A DNA stretch of 64,000 bases from Jiella endophytica (GCF_004519335.1 NZ_SOZD01000008.1:1-64000), one strand, 5' to 3'. Positions 37,201 through 45,306 are shown, counted from the first letter of the stretch. Numbers and translations: made by a program. The notes: a model not told the origin generated them from the letters alone.

Positions 37201-37405
37201 CCGCTACGTGCTGCAATATCCGAGCGGCAAGCATCTGCGCGAGGCACGCGACCGGATCGAGATGCTGCAGGACGAGACCGACTGGCAGACCGTCCTGGTG
37301 GAGCGCTCCCGCGAGGCCCTCGTCGAATATCTGAGAAAGCGCCCCACCGGCCGCTATGCCGATCATGCCCGCCAGCTGGTGCGGGAATTCGACGAGAAGG
37401 GCTGA
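34295..37405 (+). CDS. Large exported caspase-like (C14/metacaspase) protein with Cys-rich repeats
   Basis: 1036 aa. N-terminal hydrophobic segment (LRHLFVYTFFALVFAGTAAGAA), a region of about 300 residues that I do not recognise, and an Ala/Pro/Lys linker. Then a caspase-fold domain: HLFIIANHTYRYAEDVRYAS, the catalytic His in YFVGHGSRSF (His494) and Cys in VMLESCFSGRSDA (Cys554). C-terminal helical repeats follow: four with Cys motifs (YLRGCVYC, YLQGCECC, YVQNCEDC, YLASCNDLPPVCGAC) and then three classical ones with YP(T/S)(S/G) or RPTG (HYPTSVYVPE, QYPSGKHLRE, RPTGRYADHA). The export signal suggests a periplasmic protease. The start at 34295 has AAAGGACG upstream; the frame is open to 34130. 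Confidence 0.8.
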   Translation: MCGVLKSGFLLRHLFVYTFFALVFAGTAAGAAEREVLRPGAPVVDTVRAEVTAAIAGILTSNCIAPDAPRPYDLTYLGLPAGDPHVSESLRSRINGAMQDAIRGSGLAINVNTAENARVLLPILGSGGESGRQLEQMVNRLYASTFAVAVQASRPTVDVSRLTISIFARSGSGSYSCNRTVGVNLHLPSFTAIGDFRGSSVDLVELSGAYQSVLAGVAPKLSSAASLSFRPDMRIDGNCSLSQRAADTFTTAYFQMQEGELAAWLDGKPLPALMTGQNTPEGGTKDGDAKDGGIVMEVAYRLPERDSRIVDLTITIRQADTVLARRRALAVADDGMLDGCRPAAIVEAATEPAAPATASKPETAPKKPADAAKADQPAAATPVDQADQTVQADAATKDATAAADDTGQPQRHLFIIANHTYRYAEDVRYASNDASAIEKLFVEQFGLAPANITRYEDLTKAELEYLFGDADKPGTIANQVSGPNAEVYVYFVGHGSRSFMGGGSDRTPYLLGADSRPDRLDLTGYDLNTMIGQLAAMREKAFPKGRVVVMLESCFSGRSDAGDLVTGISAPNSGAAPVLKAGKGVTLIAAAHSDQVAVWDSDYRHGVFTDALVSALYGEADEARFGGNADGRVTVAELESFLDTRMSRRIKQLRPEFRQTPEIDGAAAGDIIFTLPGDGIGREEATEREHYELLTAREILESKDLGGIQPYLRGCVYCPLKEELRDLVQTERRREAICRAEERHAAELLKRGSALEIGAYLQGCECCGDKKPLEDRLAALKQPDPGALKDEALWAAAEKDGTLDAYWYYVQNCEDCTKKRDGEKKVAGICQRAHETVETQFPADRSYDGLLRYLASCNDLPPVCGACRRMGEAIKLVAEIESRPDFASRDDNPITIPHAPERAAAVESEDLKSYKTVMLSSNSADYDAFLEHYPTSVYVPEIKERLTSLLAQEATWEEVSNLHTVEAYRRYVLQYPSGKHLREARDRIEMLQDETDWQTVLVERSREALVEYLRKRPTGRYADHARQLVREFDEKG

Positions 37406-37524
37406 AACGACGCGAAAAGGCGTTGCGTGGGCCGCCATGCGAGGGGACGGGACGCAAGAATGCGGCCCGGCCCCTCGACCCGTTCAAAGACTTGACCCTT
37501 TCAAGGACGCGAGAGGCAATCAGC

Positions 37525-38994
37525 ATGGGGCAGCCCGACACGCTCTTCACCTGGTCCGAAACCGCAAGAACGGAATTCGAGGCCCTCGTCGACGGCACCA
37601 ACGCCTCGGAGCGCTTCCGCCTCGCACTGGCCCAGACGATCGCCAATGGCTGGGGCTCCAACCGCGACAAGCCGGTCTGGGCGCTGGCCGGCACGCTGGC
37701 ACTCCTCGGCGAGACCGGCGCCGGGCTGTCCAGCGCGCTCGACTTTCTCTGGATGCCGGCGAATGACTGCTTCGCCCATCTCGGCGCCAGCCGGCATCCG
37801 GCCGTCTCTGCCAACGAGGGCGGATCCTATCACCTGAAACTGCCCGGCGGCGGTCTCCTGCTCGACCGCTTTCGCCACAAGCTGCTCCAGAAATATCTGG
37901 AATTCCTGATCTCCTGCAATGGCTTCGGCCATTCGGAAGAGGTCGCCGGCCTGCTCGATGCCTGCCTGAAGGCGGGGCTGACCGACAAGGCCGCCATCGA
38001 CACGGCGGTCCGGTCCATCGCCAGGATCCTCTACCGCTATCGCACCGAGCATTTCGACGACGGCCACGCGACGTCGGCCTTCTCGATCCTGCGCGCCTAT
38101 CTCGCCGGGGTCGGCGACACCATTACCGACGACACGGTCTTCGAATTCTGGTCGGCCGAGGCGAACGCCCATTTCAAGACCTATCAGGCGAGCTTCTTCG
38201 CCCTGAAGGACTATGTCGACGCGCTGGCCGATGCGCGCTCGCGCGCCGCCATGCGGCGGGCCGGCGAGATCGACGCGCCGGGCATTTCGGCCGAGCTGGC
38301 AGTCGATTTCGTCGACCCCTTCGACACCGAGGAGGACGATCTCGGCGACGTCGCGGAGGAGGCGGAGCAGGCCGCCGCGGCGTATCAGGGCGGCGAGAGC
38401 GCCGCTGCGGCGGCCCTGAAGGCGATCGCCGAGAGCGACGTCAAGCTGATCAAGAAGCGCGAGGAGATGCTGGCCGCGCCGATCGTCTCGGCCGGCGGCT
38501 TCGGCTGCAGCCTGCCGGTCGCAACGCTGCGGCTGCTTGCCTTTCACCCGATCCAGTCTGCGCTTTCCAATTCTCTGAGGACAGGCAAGGCCACCCTCTC
38601 GCTCGAAGAGCGCGTCACCTGCGTCGAAGCCCGGCGCTACGGCGTGCTGATGGGCGAGATCGGTGAGCTCGAAACCGCGATGACGGAATGGCTGAAGATC
38701 GCCTTTGCCGTCCGCACCGAAGAAGCGACCGGCAATGCCCGGGCCGATGCCATCAGAGCCGAGGGCGTCGCGCTCCTCAAGACACGGCGCAGCCAGTCTC
38801 TGGCAAGGCCGCGAGAGGAGCTCGGCATCGCCTTTTCCGCCGTCGAGCGGCCGCTGATGGCGCTGGCAAGGGCGCTCGCCGAATACCGCACGGCCGTTCG
38901 CGGCCGGGCGCGGCGCAACGAGGACCTCGACATCGGCTTCGAAGCCGACCGGTCGCGTTTCGCCGAGCAGCTTCGCCGGCTCTATGCCGGCTGA
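37525..38994 (+). CDS. Unknown cytoplasmic protein of the protease locus
   Basis: 489 aa, no signal peptide or membrane helix. I do not recognise the family. The N-terminal two thirds is helical (SETARTEFEALVDGTNASER, LALAQTIANGWGSNRDKPVW, LLQKYLEFLISCNGFGHSEE), then an acidic linker (DPFDTEEDDLGDVAEEAEQ), then another helical region with LIKKREEMLAAPIV and an Arg-rich tail. It is read in the same direction as the caspase gene 119 nt downstream of its stop. It could be a cytoplasmic partner of the exported proteins. Start at 37525 with GAGAGGC. Confidence 0.65.
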   Translation: MGQPDTLFTWSETARTEFEALVDGTNASERFRLALAQTIANGWGSNRDKPVWALAGTLALLGETGAGLSSALDFLWMPANDCFAHLGASRHPAVSANEGGSYHLKLPGGGLLLDRFRHKLLQKYLEFLISCNGFGHSEEVAGLLDACLKAGLTDKAAIDTAVRSIARILYRYRTEHFDDGHATSAFSILRAYLAGVGDTITDDTVFEFWSAEANAHFKTYQASFFALKDYVDALADARSRAAMRRAGEIDAPGISAELAVDFVDPFDTEEDDLGDVAEEAEQAAAAYQGGESAAAAALKAIAESDVKLIKKREEMLAAPIVSAGGFGCSLPVATLRLLAFHPIQSALSNSLRTGKATLSLEERVTCVEARRYGVLMGEIGELETAMTEWLKIAFAVRTEEATGNARADAIRAEGVALLKTRRSQSLARPREELGIAFSAVERPLMALARALAEYRTAVRGRARRNEDLDIGFEADRSRFAEQLRRLYAG

Positions 38995-39097
38995 CATTCG
39001 CGACGCCTCGACGGGGCGATCCGCAGCACCGACGAGTGAACCGTAGCGATCAAAGAACAAGGTCCGAAGAGGGGCCGAACCGAAAAGGGATAAGACC

Positions 39098-39637
39098 GTG
39101 ACCATCCGCCTCGACCAGATCACCACCCCGGAGCTTCTCGCAGAAGCCGAGCGGCGCTTTGCCGATCGCCGCGCGGCGCGTGACCTGGCGGGCGACGGCC
39201 TCGAGCCGGCCGAACGCACCGGCCGCGTCGACATCGCCAGCTTTCTCGCCGGCCGGACCGCCGATGCCGGCGCCGGACCGGTGCCGATCGGCCTCCTCAG
39301 GCTACGCCGCCGCTATCTCCAGAGCCGCAGCCTCGCCTTCTCGACGGTCGCCCGGGCGGCGAGCACCGAGACCGACGTCGCACGCACCATCGGCGGCTTC
39401 CGGATGGAGCTCGTCGACGAGGGCGACGCCTTCTTCGTCGTCGTCTCGGCCGACGCCGAAGGCAAGCTCCCCCGTCACCTTACCTTGATCCATGAAGAAA
39501 TGAGATTGTCACTCGACATTCCGTTGGGTAATCCTATTGGCGGTGTGCTTCAGATCGGGCTCGATCCGTCATCGGACGGCGATCGCAGAGTGATAGATCT
39601 CCTGAAGGATCCGAAGACGGAAATCTACTTGTCGTAA
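39098..39637 (+). CDS. Unknown small cytoplasmic protein of the protease locus
   Basis: 179 aa, GTG start preceded by AAAAGGGATAAGACC. No recognised family. It has a charged helical N-terminus (TPELLAEAERRFADRRAARD), a central Arg-rich stretch (LLRLRRRYLQSRSLAF) and a C-terminal beta-rich region (FFVVVSADAEGKLPRHLTLI, then GVLQIGLDPSSDGDR). No signal peptide. It lies between the 489-aa unknown and the Lon-like membrane protein, with short gaps. The last third has a lower GC content than the first. Confidence 0.55.
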   Translation: MTIRLDQITTPELLAEAERRFADRRAARDLAGDGLEPAERTGRVDIASFLAGRTADAGAGPVPIGLLRLRRRYLQSRSLAFSTVARAASTETDVARTIGGFRMELVDEGDAFFVVVSADAEGKLPRHLTLIHEEMRLSLDIPLGNPIGGVLQIGLDPSSDGDRRVIDLLKDPKTEIYLS

Positions 39638-39719
39638 CCCGGTCGAAATTACCGCAACTTCCGCAAGGCCAAAGCGGCCCGATCATGAAGTTTGCGAGGA
39701 AGGTATCGAGAACAATCGG

Positions 39720-41003
39720 ATGCAAGCGCTTGAAACCGTGCGTCAGTTCACGCACAGTCCGGCTTCCGACCCTGTTCTCGATGCGGCGCGTCTCGCGGCG
39801 AGCGTCAACGCGCGAAGGCGTATGCGTGTCATCATCCCGACTACCGCGAAACCGGTCGAACTGCGCGCCATCAAGCGGCGGCCGCGGGTGCCGGCGAGCT
39901 ACATGGCGACGGCCGGCGACTTCCGTCCGCTGGCGCTGTCTTCCGACTACCACCGCTTCGTCAACGGGCCGCTCCGCCTCGTCGTCGCGGATCTGCCGTC
40001 GGTCGAACTCAGCCTCTCGGACGCGCTCGACTGCGGCAGGTCCTGGGAACTGCCGGTGCTCATCGCCCATCTGCTCGAATCCGCCGGAAGGCTCACCGAG
40101 GCCGAACCGATGCTGGTCTGGGCGACCGGCATGGTCGATGCCGATCTCAATCCGCAGAGCGCCGACTACCACATCCCGCTGAAGCTCGAGCTTTCCCGGC
40201 CGATCTTCGCCGAGGCGGAAACGCTGGGCCAGCGGGCCGTCATGGTCGTCCCGCCGCCGCAGAGCGTTGCCGAGCGCGAGACGATCGAGGCCTTCTGCGA
40301 GGAGTTCGGCGTCGAATTGACGATCGCCGCCAGCGCGGCGGAGGTTCTCGACGCGTTCGACCTCGCGATCGACACCGGTGAGAGCGGATCCGAGCCAGCC
40401 GGCGCCGAGGTCCTGCCGCTCGCAGCGCCGATGCCACTCGCCGGCCTCTCCGCCGCCGGCGGCGCAGCGGCCCTTCCCGAAGGGCGCAGGCCCGGCCGGC
40501 CGGTCCTTGCGGTCGCCGGCCTTGCCGCAATTCTCGCCGCGGCGGCCGCCGGCTACGCCGTTTTGTCGTCTGAGCGTTCCACTCCCTCTCCCGAGACGGG
40601 GCGGCAGCCCGAACGGGCCCTGATCGCCGCGAGCGACAACCTCGCGGTGGACGGGCTCTACGCGGAGACGAGAGCGGCATGTCAGGAGAAGATCTACACC
40701 GGTGGCCAGTTTGCCATCGAACCGGCGCTGCGGCAGGCGGGCGGCTATGCCCTGAAGGCCCGCGAGGGGCTGTGCGGCCTGAGGCTGCGCAACCTGTCGG
40801 ACCAGGCGCAGAAGCTGTTCGTCGACGCGAGGCTGACCAGCCTGGCGATCCCCGGCGGAGCCTCGGTCCTGACCGGCGGCGAACTGTCGTCGGGGGAATC
40901 CACCCTGCTCTACTTCACCCGGCCGCCCGATCCCATGCAGGCGGACGCGGTGATGCGCGACCCGACCGGGCTCGAAAGCCGCGTCAGCATCGCAATCGAC
41001 TAG
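39720..41003 (+). CDS. Membrane protein with Lon-like (S16 fold) N-terminal domain
   Basis: 427 aa. Residues about 60-225 follow the pattern of the Lon proteolytic domain, seen by comparing with the Lon in this window: GRSW (Ser108, at the catalytic Ser position), ATGMVDADL (cf. [10 protein letters not shown]), IPLKLELS (Lys155, at the catalytic Lys position), LGQRAVMVVPPPQ (cf. [11 protein letters not shown]) and ELTIAASAAEVLDAF (cf. [15 protein letters not shown]). A Pro/Ala-rich linker leads to one membrane helix (about residues 261-282, VLAVAGLAAILAAAAAGYAV). The C-terminal periplasmic domain (ACQEKIYTGG, LCGLRLRNLSDQ) is related to that of the next gene. Homology is by eye and unproven; activity is unknown. 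Confidence 0.6.
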   Translation: MQALETVRQFTHSPASDPVLDAARLAASVNARRRMRVIIPTTAKPVELRAIKRRPRVPASYMATAGDFRPLALSSDYHRFVNGPLRLVVADLPSVELSLSDALDCGRSWELPVLIAHLLESAGRLTEAEPMLVWATGMVDADLNPQSADYHIPLKLELSRPIFAEAETLGQRAVMVVPPPQSVAERETIEAFCEEFGVELTIAASAAEVLDAFDLAIDTGESGSEPAGAEVLPLAAPMPLAGLSAAGGAAALPEGRRPGRPVLAVAGLAAILAAAAAGYAVLSSERSTPSPETGRQPERALIAASDNLAVDGLYAETRAACQEKIYTGGQFAIEPALRQAGGYALKAREGLCGLRLRNLSDQAQKLFVDARLTSLAIPGGASVLTGGELSSGESTLLYFTRPPDPMQADAVMRDPTGLESRVSIAID

Positions 41004-41043
41004 CAAGCCGCCTGGCGGCGTTCCGTCACGAGGGAGGAATGGC

Positions 41044-41796
41044 ATGACCCGAATGCTTCGCTCCGACGGACGCTCCACCGTCCTTTTCGCCCGGCCGCGC
41101 GGTCTTCTCGCGCTGGCCGCAGGCCTTGCCGCCTGTGTCGCCGCCGGCCTCGCCTCGCCGGTTCCGGCACTCGCCCAGGCCGACATCAACGCCATCCTCG
41201 GCGGCGAGCAGCCCGCCGCCGGTGCCGATGCCGGAACGCCCGGCATCCGGCCGCAGCCCTTCCCCGGCACGCCCCAGGCGGCGCCGCAGCCGGCGCCTCA
41301 ACCGGTGCCGCAGGATCAGGCCGCCCCTGCCGCCGCGCCAGACCGCGGCAGCGAGGAACGCTGGGTCACCAGCGACCACCCGGTGGAAAACCTCGCGGTC
41401 ATCTCGGTGCACCCGCTTCCCGGCGAGAAGTGCCAGGACGTCCTCTTCGACATCCGCCCGTCGACCCGCGTGCGCCACAGCCCGAATGTCGGCGGCACGG
41501 TGGATTTCGATCTTGGCCAGCTGTGCCTCCTCGGGCTTCGCAACGAATCCGACAAGCGCACGGTCGTCGTCCGGGTCGGCGAGGAGCTGAAGACCGTCGC
41601 GATCGTCTCGGACAGCCGGCTGAATTCCGGCATCGCCCTCGGCCCCGGCCGGGAAATCATGACGCCGATCCGGCCGCTCGACGTGAAGGCGCTGACCATC
41701 GGCGTCGAGGCGGTCTGGGACGACCAGATCGATGCCGCCAATCCGACCGTCGAGAGCTTCGGCCTCAGACTCGTCAACAGAACTCCCGGAAGCTGA
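41044..41796 (+). CDS. Exported protein with INAILGG motif and CQ/LCxLxLRN domain
   Basis: 250 aa. Signal peptide ending PVPALA, then QADINAILGGEQ and a Pro/Gln/Ala-rich linker (PGIRPQPFPG, then PQPAPQPVPQ). The C-terminal half is beta-rich: KCQDVLFDIRPSTRV, QLCLLGLRNESDK, then RPLDVKALTIGVEAVWDD. The spacing and residues match the C-terminal domain of the preceding membrane protein (ACQEKIYTGG, LCGLRLRNLSDQ), including both Cys. I do not recognise the family. Start with GAGGGAGGAATGGC. It ends 11 nt before the trypsin-like gene and is probably co-transcribed with it. Confidence 0.7.
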   Translation: MTRMLRSDGRSTVLFARPRGLLALAAGLAACVAAGLASPVPALAQADINAILGGEQPAAGADAGTPGIRPQPFPGTPQAAPQPAPQPVPQDQAAPAAAPDRGSEERWVTSDHPVENLAVISVHPLPGEKCQDVLFDIRPSTRVRHSPNVGGTVDFDLGQLCLLGLRNESDKRTVVVRVGEELKTVAIVSDSRLNSGIALGPGREIMTPIRPLDVKALTIGVEAVWDDQIDAANPTVESFGLRLVNRTPGS

Positions 41797-41807
41797 GGAG
41801 CCTCGTC

Positions 41808-42893
41808 ATGGCGCGCCCCGCCTTTCATTCCGCCCCCAATGCCGCCCCCACTGCCGCGCTTGCAAGACGCCGGCTTGCCGCACTTCTCGCCGCGGCGATG
41901 CTCGGTGCCGCCGCCCTCCCCTCGGCGGCAGGCGCCGTCGACTTCAAGCTGCCGGCCGAGGACTACGGCAAGGACGTCCTGCCGCTGCACCAGTCGCTCG
42001 GCGACGCCGCCCGCGACGTCGTCGACCGGCAGAACGTCTTCGAGCCGATCGGCCTGTTGCGCGAGGACGATCCGATGCGGCGCCTGGCGCGGGCCATCGG
42101 CCGGCTCGACCTGAAAGTCGAGGAGAACGGCCAGCAGTTCCTGTCGACCTGCACGGCGACGATCGTCGAGGGCAATCTCGTCCTCACCAACTACCACTGC
42201 ATTCCCGGCTTTTCCGGCAAGGTGCTCGAGGCCTCGATCCTCCTCGACTATTATGGCCCGGACAGCCAGACGACGCGGATTCCCGTCGAGACGACGCCGG
42301 TCGAGAAGGACCCCAATCTCGACTATTCGCTGTCGCGGCTCGCCGGCCCGGCGCCCGCCGGCCTCCTGCCGATCCCCTTCGCCCGCGAACGCTCGCGCCC
42401 GCTCGAACGCCTGACCATCGTCCATCATCCCGCCGGCCAGCCGAAGATGATGACGCAGTTCCGCTGCTATGCGGCCGAGAAGCAGGCGGACGGGCCGAAG
42501 CTGCGCCATCGCTGCGATACGCTGCCGGGCTCATCGGGCGCGCTGATCTTCAACTCCGAGAGGCAGGTGGTCGGCATCCACCACACCGGCGGGCTCAACG
42601 AGAACGACCCGAACAGCTTCAACGAGGGCTCGAACGTCACCGACGTGATCGCCGAGAGCGCCTTCCTGCACCTCGCACCGCCAACGAGCGGATCGGCGCC
42701 CGTCGCCGCGGCCGCCACGCCGACGCCACCGGATGCTCCGACCGCCGCCGCCGCGACCCAGCCGGCGCCCAACGCCCAACCGACCAACGCCCAGCCGACC
42801 AGCGCCCGCCAGCCGGCCGCTGCCGCCAGTTCGAACGAGGCGATCGGGCAAGGCGATCCGGCCAGACCCTACAACGACCTCATCGGCCAGTGA
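41808..42893 (+). CDS. Trypsin-like (S1 fold) periplasmic serine protease
   Basis: 361 aa. Signal peptide to about residue 40. Chymotrypsin-type triad: LTNYHCIPG (His130), NLDYSLSRL (Asp172), LPGSSGALIF (Ser243), with the disulfide-type Cys in TCTATIVEGNLVLTNYHC as in bacterial trypsin-like peptidases. GSSG replaces GDSGG, seen in other members. The C-terminal 90 residues are Ala/Pro/Thr-rich with repeated NAQPT. It follows the INAILGG protein by 11 nt with GAGGAG as ribosome binding site. One of four protease-type products in this locus. Confidence 0.82.
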   Translation: MARPAFHSAPNAAPTAALARRRLAALLAAAMLGAAALPSAAGAVDFKLPAEDYGKDVLPLHQSLGDAARDVVDRQNVFEPIGLLREDDPMRRLARAIGRLDLKVEENGQQFLSTCTATIVEGNLVLTNYHCIPGFSGKVLEASILLDYYGPDSQTTRIPVETTPVEKDPNLDYSLSRLAGPAPAGLLPIPFARERSRPLERLTIVHHPAGQPKMMTQFRCYAAEKQADGPKLRHRCDTLPGSSGALIFNSERQVVGIHHTGGLNENDPNSFNEGSNVTDVIAESAFLHLAPPTSGSAPVAAAATPTPPDAPTAAAATQPAPNAQPTNAQPTSARQPAAAASSNEAIGQGDPARPYNDLIGQ

Positions 42894-42966
42894 GGCCGAG
42901 CGAAACGCTCTGGGGTTTCCACTCCCCTCGGGACAACCGATCAACCGCATCAGAAGGCTGAAGGAA

Positions 42967-43998
42967 ATGGCGAAGATGACGGGTTCGACAGTCGGAACGA
43001 ACGGCGCCGGAAGCGGCGCAAGGCCTGCCCGCCGGCACGGCCGCACCCGGCTGGCGCGGCTGCTCCTGGCAGCGCTCATGGCCTCGGCGGCGCCGGCGCT
43101 CGTCGGTGCCGGCAGTCCGGCCATGGCGCAGCAGACCAAGGGCGCGATGAGCGAACGGGCCGAGCGGATCATCCGGACGCTGAAACCGGCCGCCCGCAGC
43201 CGCTATTCCGACGCGGCCTACGCCAACCGCATCATCGAGATGGAGATCCCGCTGCCGGACCGCGGCGTGAAGAAGGTGATCCTCAACTACAACCACTCCG
43301 TCGATCTCGCCGTCTACTACAATTTCGACAGCTTCGACATCACGCCGGAGACGGCCGAGGTGCTCGACGATCTCGGCTATGCGCTGGAAGCGAGCGAGCT
43401 CGAAGGCGGCCAGTATCTCGTCGCCGGCCACACCGACTCGACCGGCAAGGAGGGCTACAATCAGTGGCTTTCCGAAAGCCGCGCGCTGTCGGCCAAGCGC
43501 TACCTCGTCAAGAACTTCCGCATCGATCCCGACCGGCTGATCGTCGTCGGCTTCGGCGAGACGCGGCTTGCCGATCGCAAGCGGCCGCGCGACGGCATCA
43601 ACCGGCGGGTCGAGATCACCCTGATCGAGGACGGCTATTCCGGCCCGACCTCCGAGCGCTTCGAGGCGCCCCGCCCGACCTATCGCAAGGGCGCGGCGCC
43701 GAGCGCCGAGGACCTCGGCCTTGCCGCCTACGACGCCGGGCCGGGACCTGCCGCGGTCGATTGCGAAGGCACCGAGGGCATCGCCGATCCGCGTCCCGCC
43801 GACACCGGCCTCGACGATTTCGGCAATCGCCCGACGCCGGTCCCCTGCGGCGACATCCGCCGCAGCCAGCCCGAGCCCGTGGCGGTCGAAGCGCCCGAAC
43901 CGGACCCCGATCCGGCGCCGAAGGCCGACGCCACGACTCCGGTCGCCCGCCCGCCGGCCAGTCCGGCGGACAATCAGAACTCCGCGATCGCGAACTGA
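42967..43998 (+). CDS. OmpA-domain exported protein
   Basis: 343 aa. Basic N-terminus then a signal peptide (LARLLLAALMASAAPALVGAG). A clear OmpA-like domain spans about residues 110-230: YYNFDSFDITPETAEVLDDL, then AGHTDSTGKEGYNQWLSESR and VVGFGETRLADRKRPRDGIN, then RRVEITLIE. It should hold the protein to peptidoglycan. The C-terminus is Pro/Asp/Ala-rich with two Cys (VDCEGTEG, VPCGDIRR). Start at 42967 (a second ATG, Met4, at 42976 is possible). It lies 73 nt after the trypsin-like gene. Confidence 0.82.
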   Translation: MAKMTGSTVGTNGAGSGARPARRHGRTRLARLLLAALMASAAPALVGAGSPAMAQQTKGAMSERAERIIRTLKPAARSRYSDAAYANRIIEMEIPLPDRGVKKVILNYNHSVDLAVYYNFDSFDITPETAEVLDDLGYALEASELEGGQYLVAGHTDSTGKEGYNQWLSESRALSAKRYLVKNFRIDPDRLIVVGFGETRLADRKRPRDGINRRVEITLIEDGYSGPTSERFEAPRPTYRKGAAPSAEDLGLAAYDAGPGPAAVDCEGTEGIADPRPADTGLDDFGNRPTPVPCGDIRRSQPEPVAVEAPEPDPDPAPKADATTPVARPPASPADNQNSAIAN

Positions 43999-44101
43999 GG
44001 GAGGGCACGCCACGCAAGACCTTTCGCCTTTCAGGACCGGCCGCAACGCCGTGCCATCAGTTCAACAGTCCAGTGAACCCTTCAGTAATCGGAGATCCCC
44101 C

Positions 44102-45139
44102 ATGAAGATGCTTGCCAAGACCGCTGCTGCCGCGATGTTCGGCATCTGCGCCCTGACCGGAGCGGCCAGCGCCGCCACCATCAACCTCCTCGTCATGCAG
44201 GAGGACTGGGACCAGGAGAGCCTGGTTCGCAACAACCGCATCCAGAACGCGGTGCTTTCGACGATCAACCAGACGCTCAACGCCCCGGCCTATCAGTCGC
44301 GGCTGCGCCAGTACGGCATCGAAGGCATGGACGTCTATGACGAGACCGCGCTGACGCTGAACTTTTATCAGCAGGACCGCCAGCGCCGCACCGACGAGGA
44401 GCTGATCTCGGTGGTGCGTTCGATCGACAACCCGCAGATGGACATCGTCGTCCCCTACACGATCTACGCCCGTGCGGTGACCGAGCCCTACAGCGGCATC
44501 GTCAAGCTGCAGATGTCGCTGAACTACCGCGCCATCGACGTGCGCAGCGGCCGCTTCGTCGGCTCGGACAATCTCGACCTCGACACCAAGGGCGTGTCCT
44601 TCTCCGGCTGCGCCGCCGGGCTGAACGGCACCCCGGCCGATCCGCACTGCATCAAGGAGTTCGTCTCGCTCAACGGCGAGAAGCTCGCCCGCAATGCCGG
44701 CAACAAGCTGGCGATCCAGCTGGCCGCGCTGCTCGGCCGTCAGTATGGCGGCGGCGGTGCCGGCAAGGCAGGCCTCATCGACGACGCGCCGGTCAACGAC
44801 GCGATCGAGACCGATGTCGCGACGCTTCCCCATGGCGGTGTCGGCGGCGGCGTCTGCGACAACATCCCGACCACCTTCTCGGTGACCTTCCGGGGCTTCG
44901 AGCAGCGCCAGATGAACGCCGTCGAAGAGTACATGGCCTACTGGAAGTGCGCTCTCGACCTCGACGTCAGCTCGTCCGACTTCTCCGAGATCACCTTCTC
45001 CTACAAGACCCGCTCCGACCAGCAGCGCATCCTGCGCAACATCCGGCTGATGCTGGAGCTGATGGGCGTCGTCGCCGAACCGCAGACCCAGGGCTCGAAC
45101 GAGATCGTCGTCGAAGCTCTCGGCATCCGCGAGAACTGA
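44102..45139 (+). CDS. Exported protein of unknown function, weakly CsgG-like
   Basis: 345 aa, signal peptide ending ALTGAASAA. The N-terminal part (INLLVMQEDWDQESLVRNNR, TINQTLNAPAYQ), then MDIVVPYTIYARAVTEPYSG and YRAIDVRSGRFVGSDN resemble the secondary-structure pattern of CsgG-type outer-membrane secretion and assembly proteins, but there is no lipobox Cys. Two Cys pairs (SGCAAG...PHCIKE; VCDNI...WKCALD) suggest disulfides. The C-terminal 90 residues (TFSVTFRGFEQRQMNAVEEY) form a second domain. The function is open. Start with GGAG upstream. Confidence 0.6.
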   Translation: MKMLAKTAAAAMFGICALTGAASAATINLLVMQEDWDQESLVRNNRIQNAVLSTINQTLNAPAYQSRLRQYGIEGMDVYDETALTLNFYQQDRQRRTDEELISVVRSIDNPQMDIVVPYTIYARAVTEPYSGIVKLQMSLNYRAIDVRSGRFVGSDNLDLDTKGVSFSGCAAGLNGTPADPHCIKEFVSLNGEKLARNAGNKLAIQLAALLGRQYGGGGAGKAGLIDDAPVNDAIETDVATLPHGGVGGGVCDNIPTTFSVTFRGFEQRQMNAVEEYMAYWKCALDLDVSSSDFSEITFSYKTRSDQQRILRNIRLMLELMGVVAEPQTQGSNEIVVEALGIREN

Positions 45140-45146
45140 CATGACT

Positions 45147-45177
45147 GCGGCGCCCGTCCCGACCGGACGGGCGCCGC
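45147..45177 (+). terminator. 13-bp perfect GC hairpin between the CsgG-like and subtilase genes
   Basis: GCGGCGCCCGTCC, loop CGACC, GGACGGGCGCCGC. A very stable hairpin 8 nt after the stop codon, with no T tract. It could attenuate, terminate with help, or stabilise the upstream mRNA. Confidence 0.5.
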
Positions 45178-45306
45178 ATCATCCCCTCGAGCATGAGACG
45201 CAATGGCCGGCATGCCTGCCAGGCCCGCAACCGCAGCGGACGGATATCGCCGCCCGACCCGACCATCCCCCTTTCGCCCGTCGAAATATCCTGGAGCTTC
45301 CGAGAG

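Noticed and set aside
43721-44101. Upstream part of the frame containing the CsgG-like gene
   Set aside because: It overlaps the OmpA gene in another frame and has no protein character; the signal peptide sets the start at 44102.
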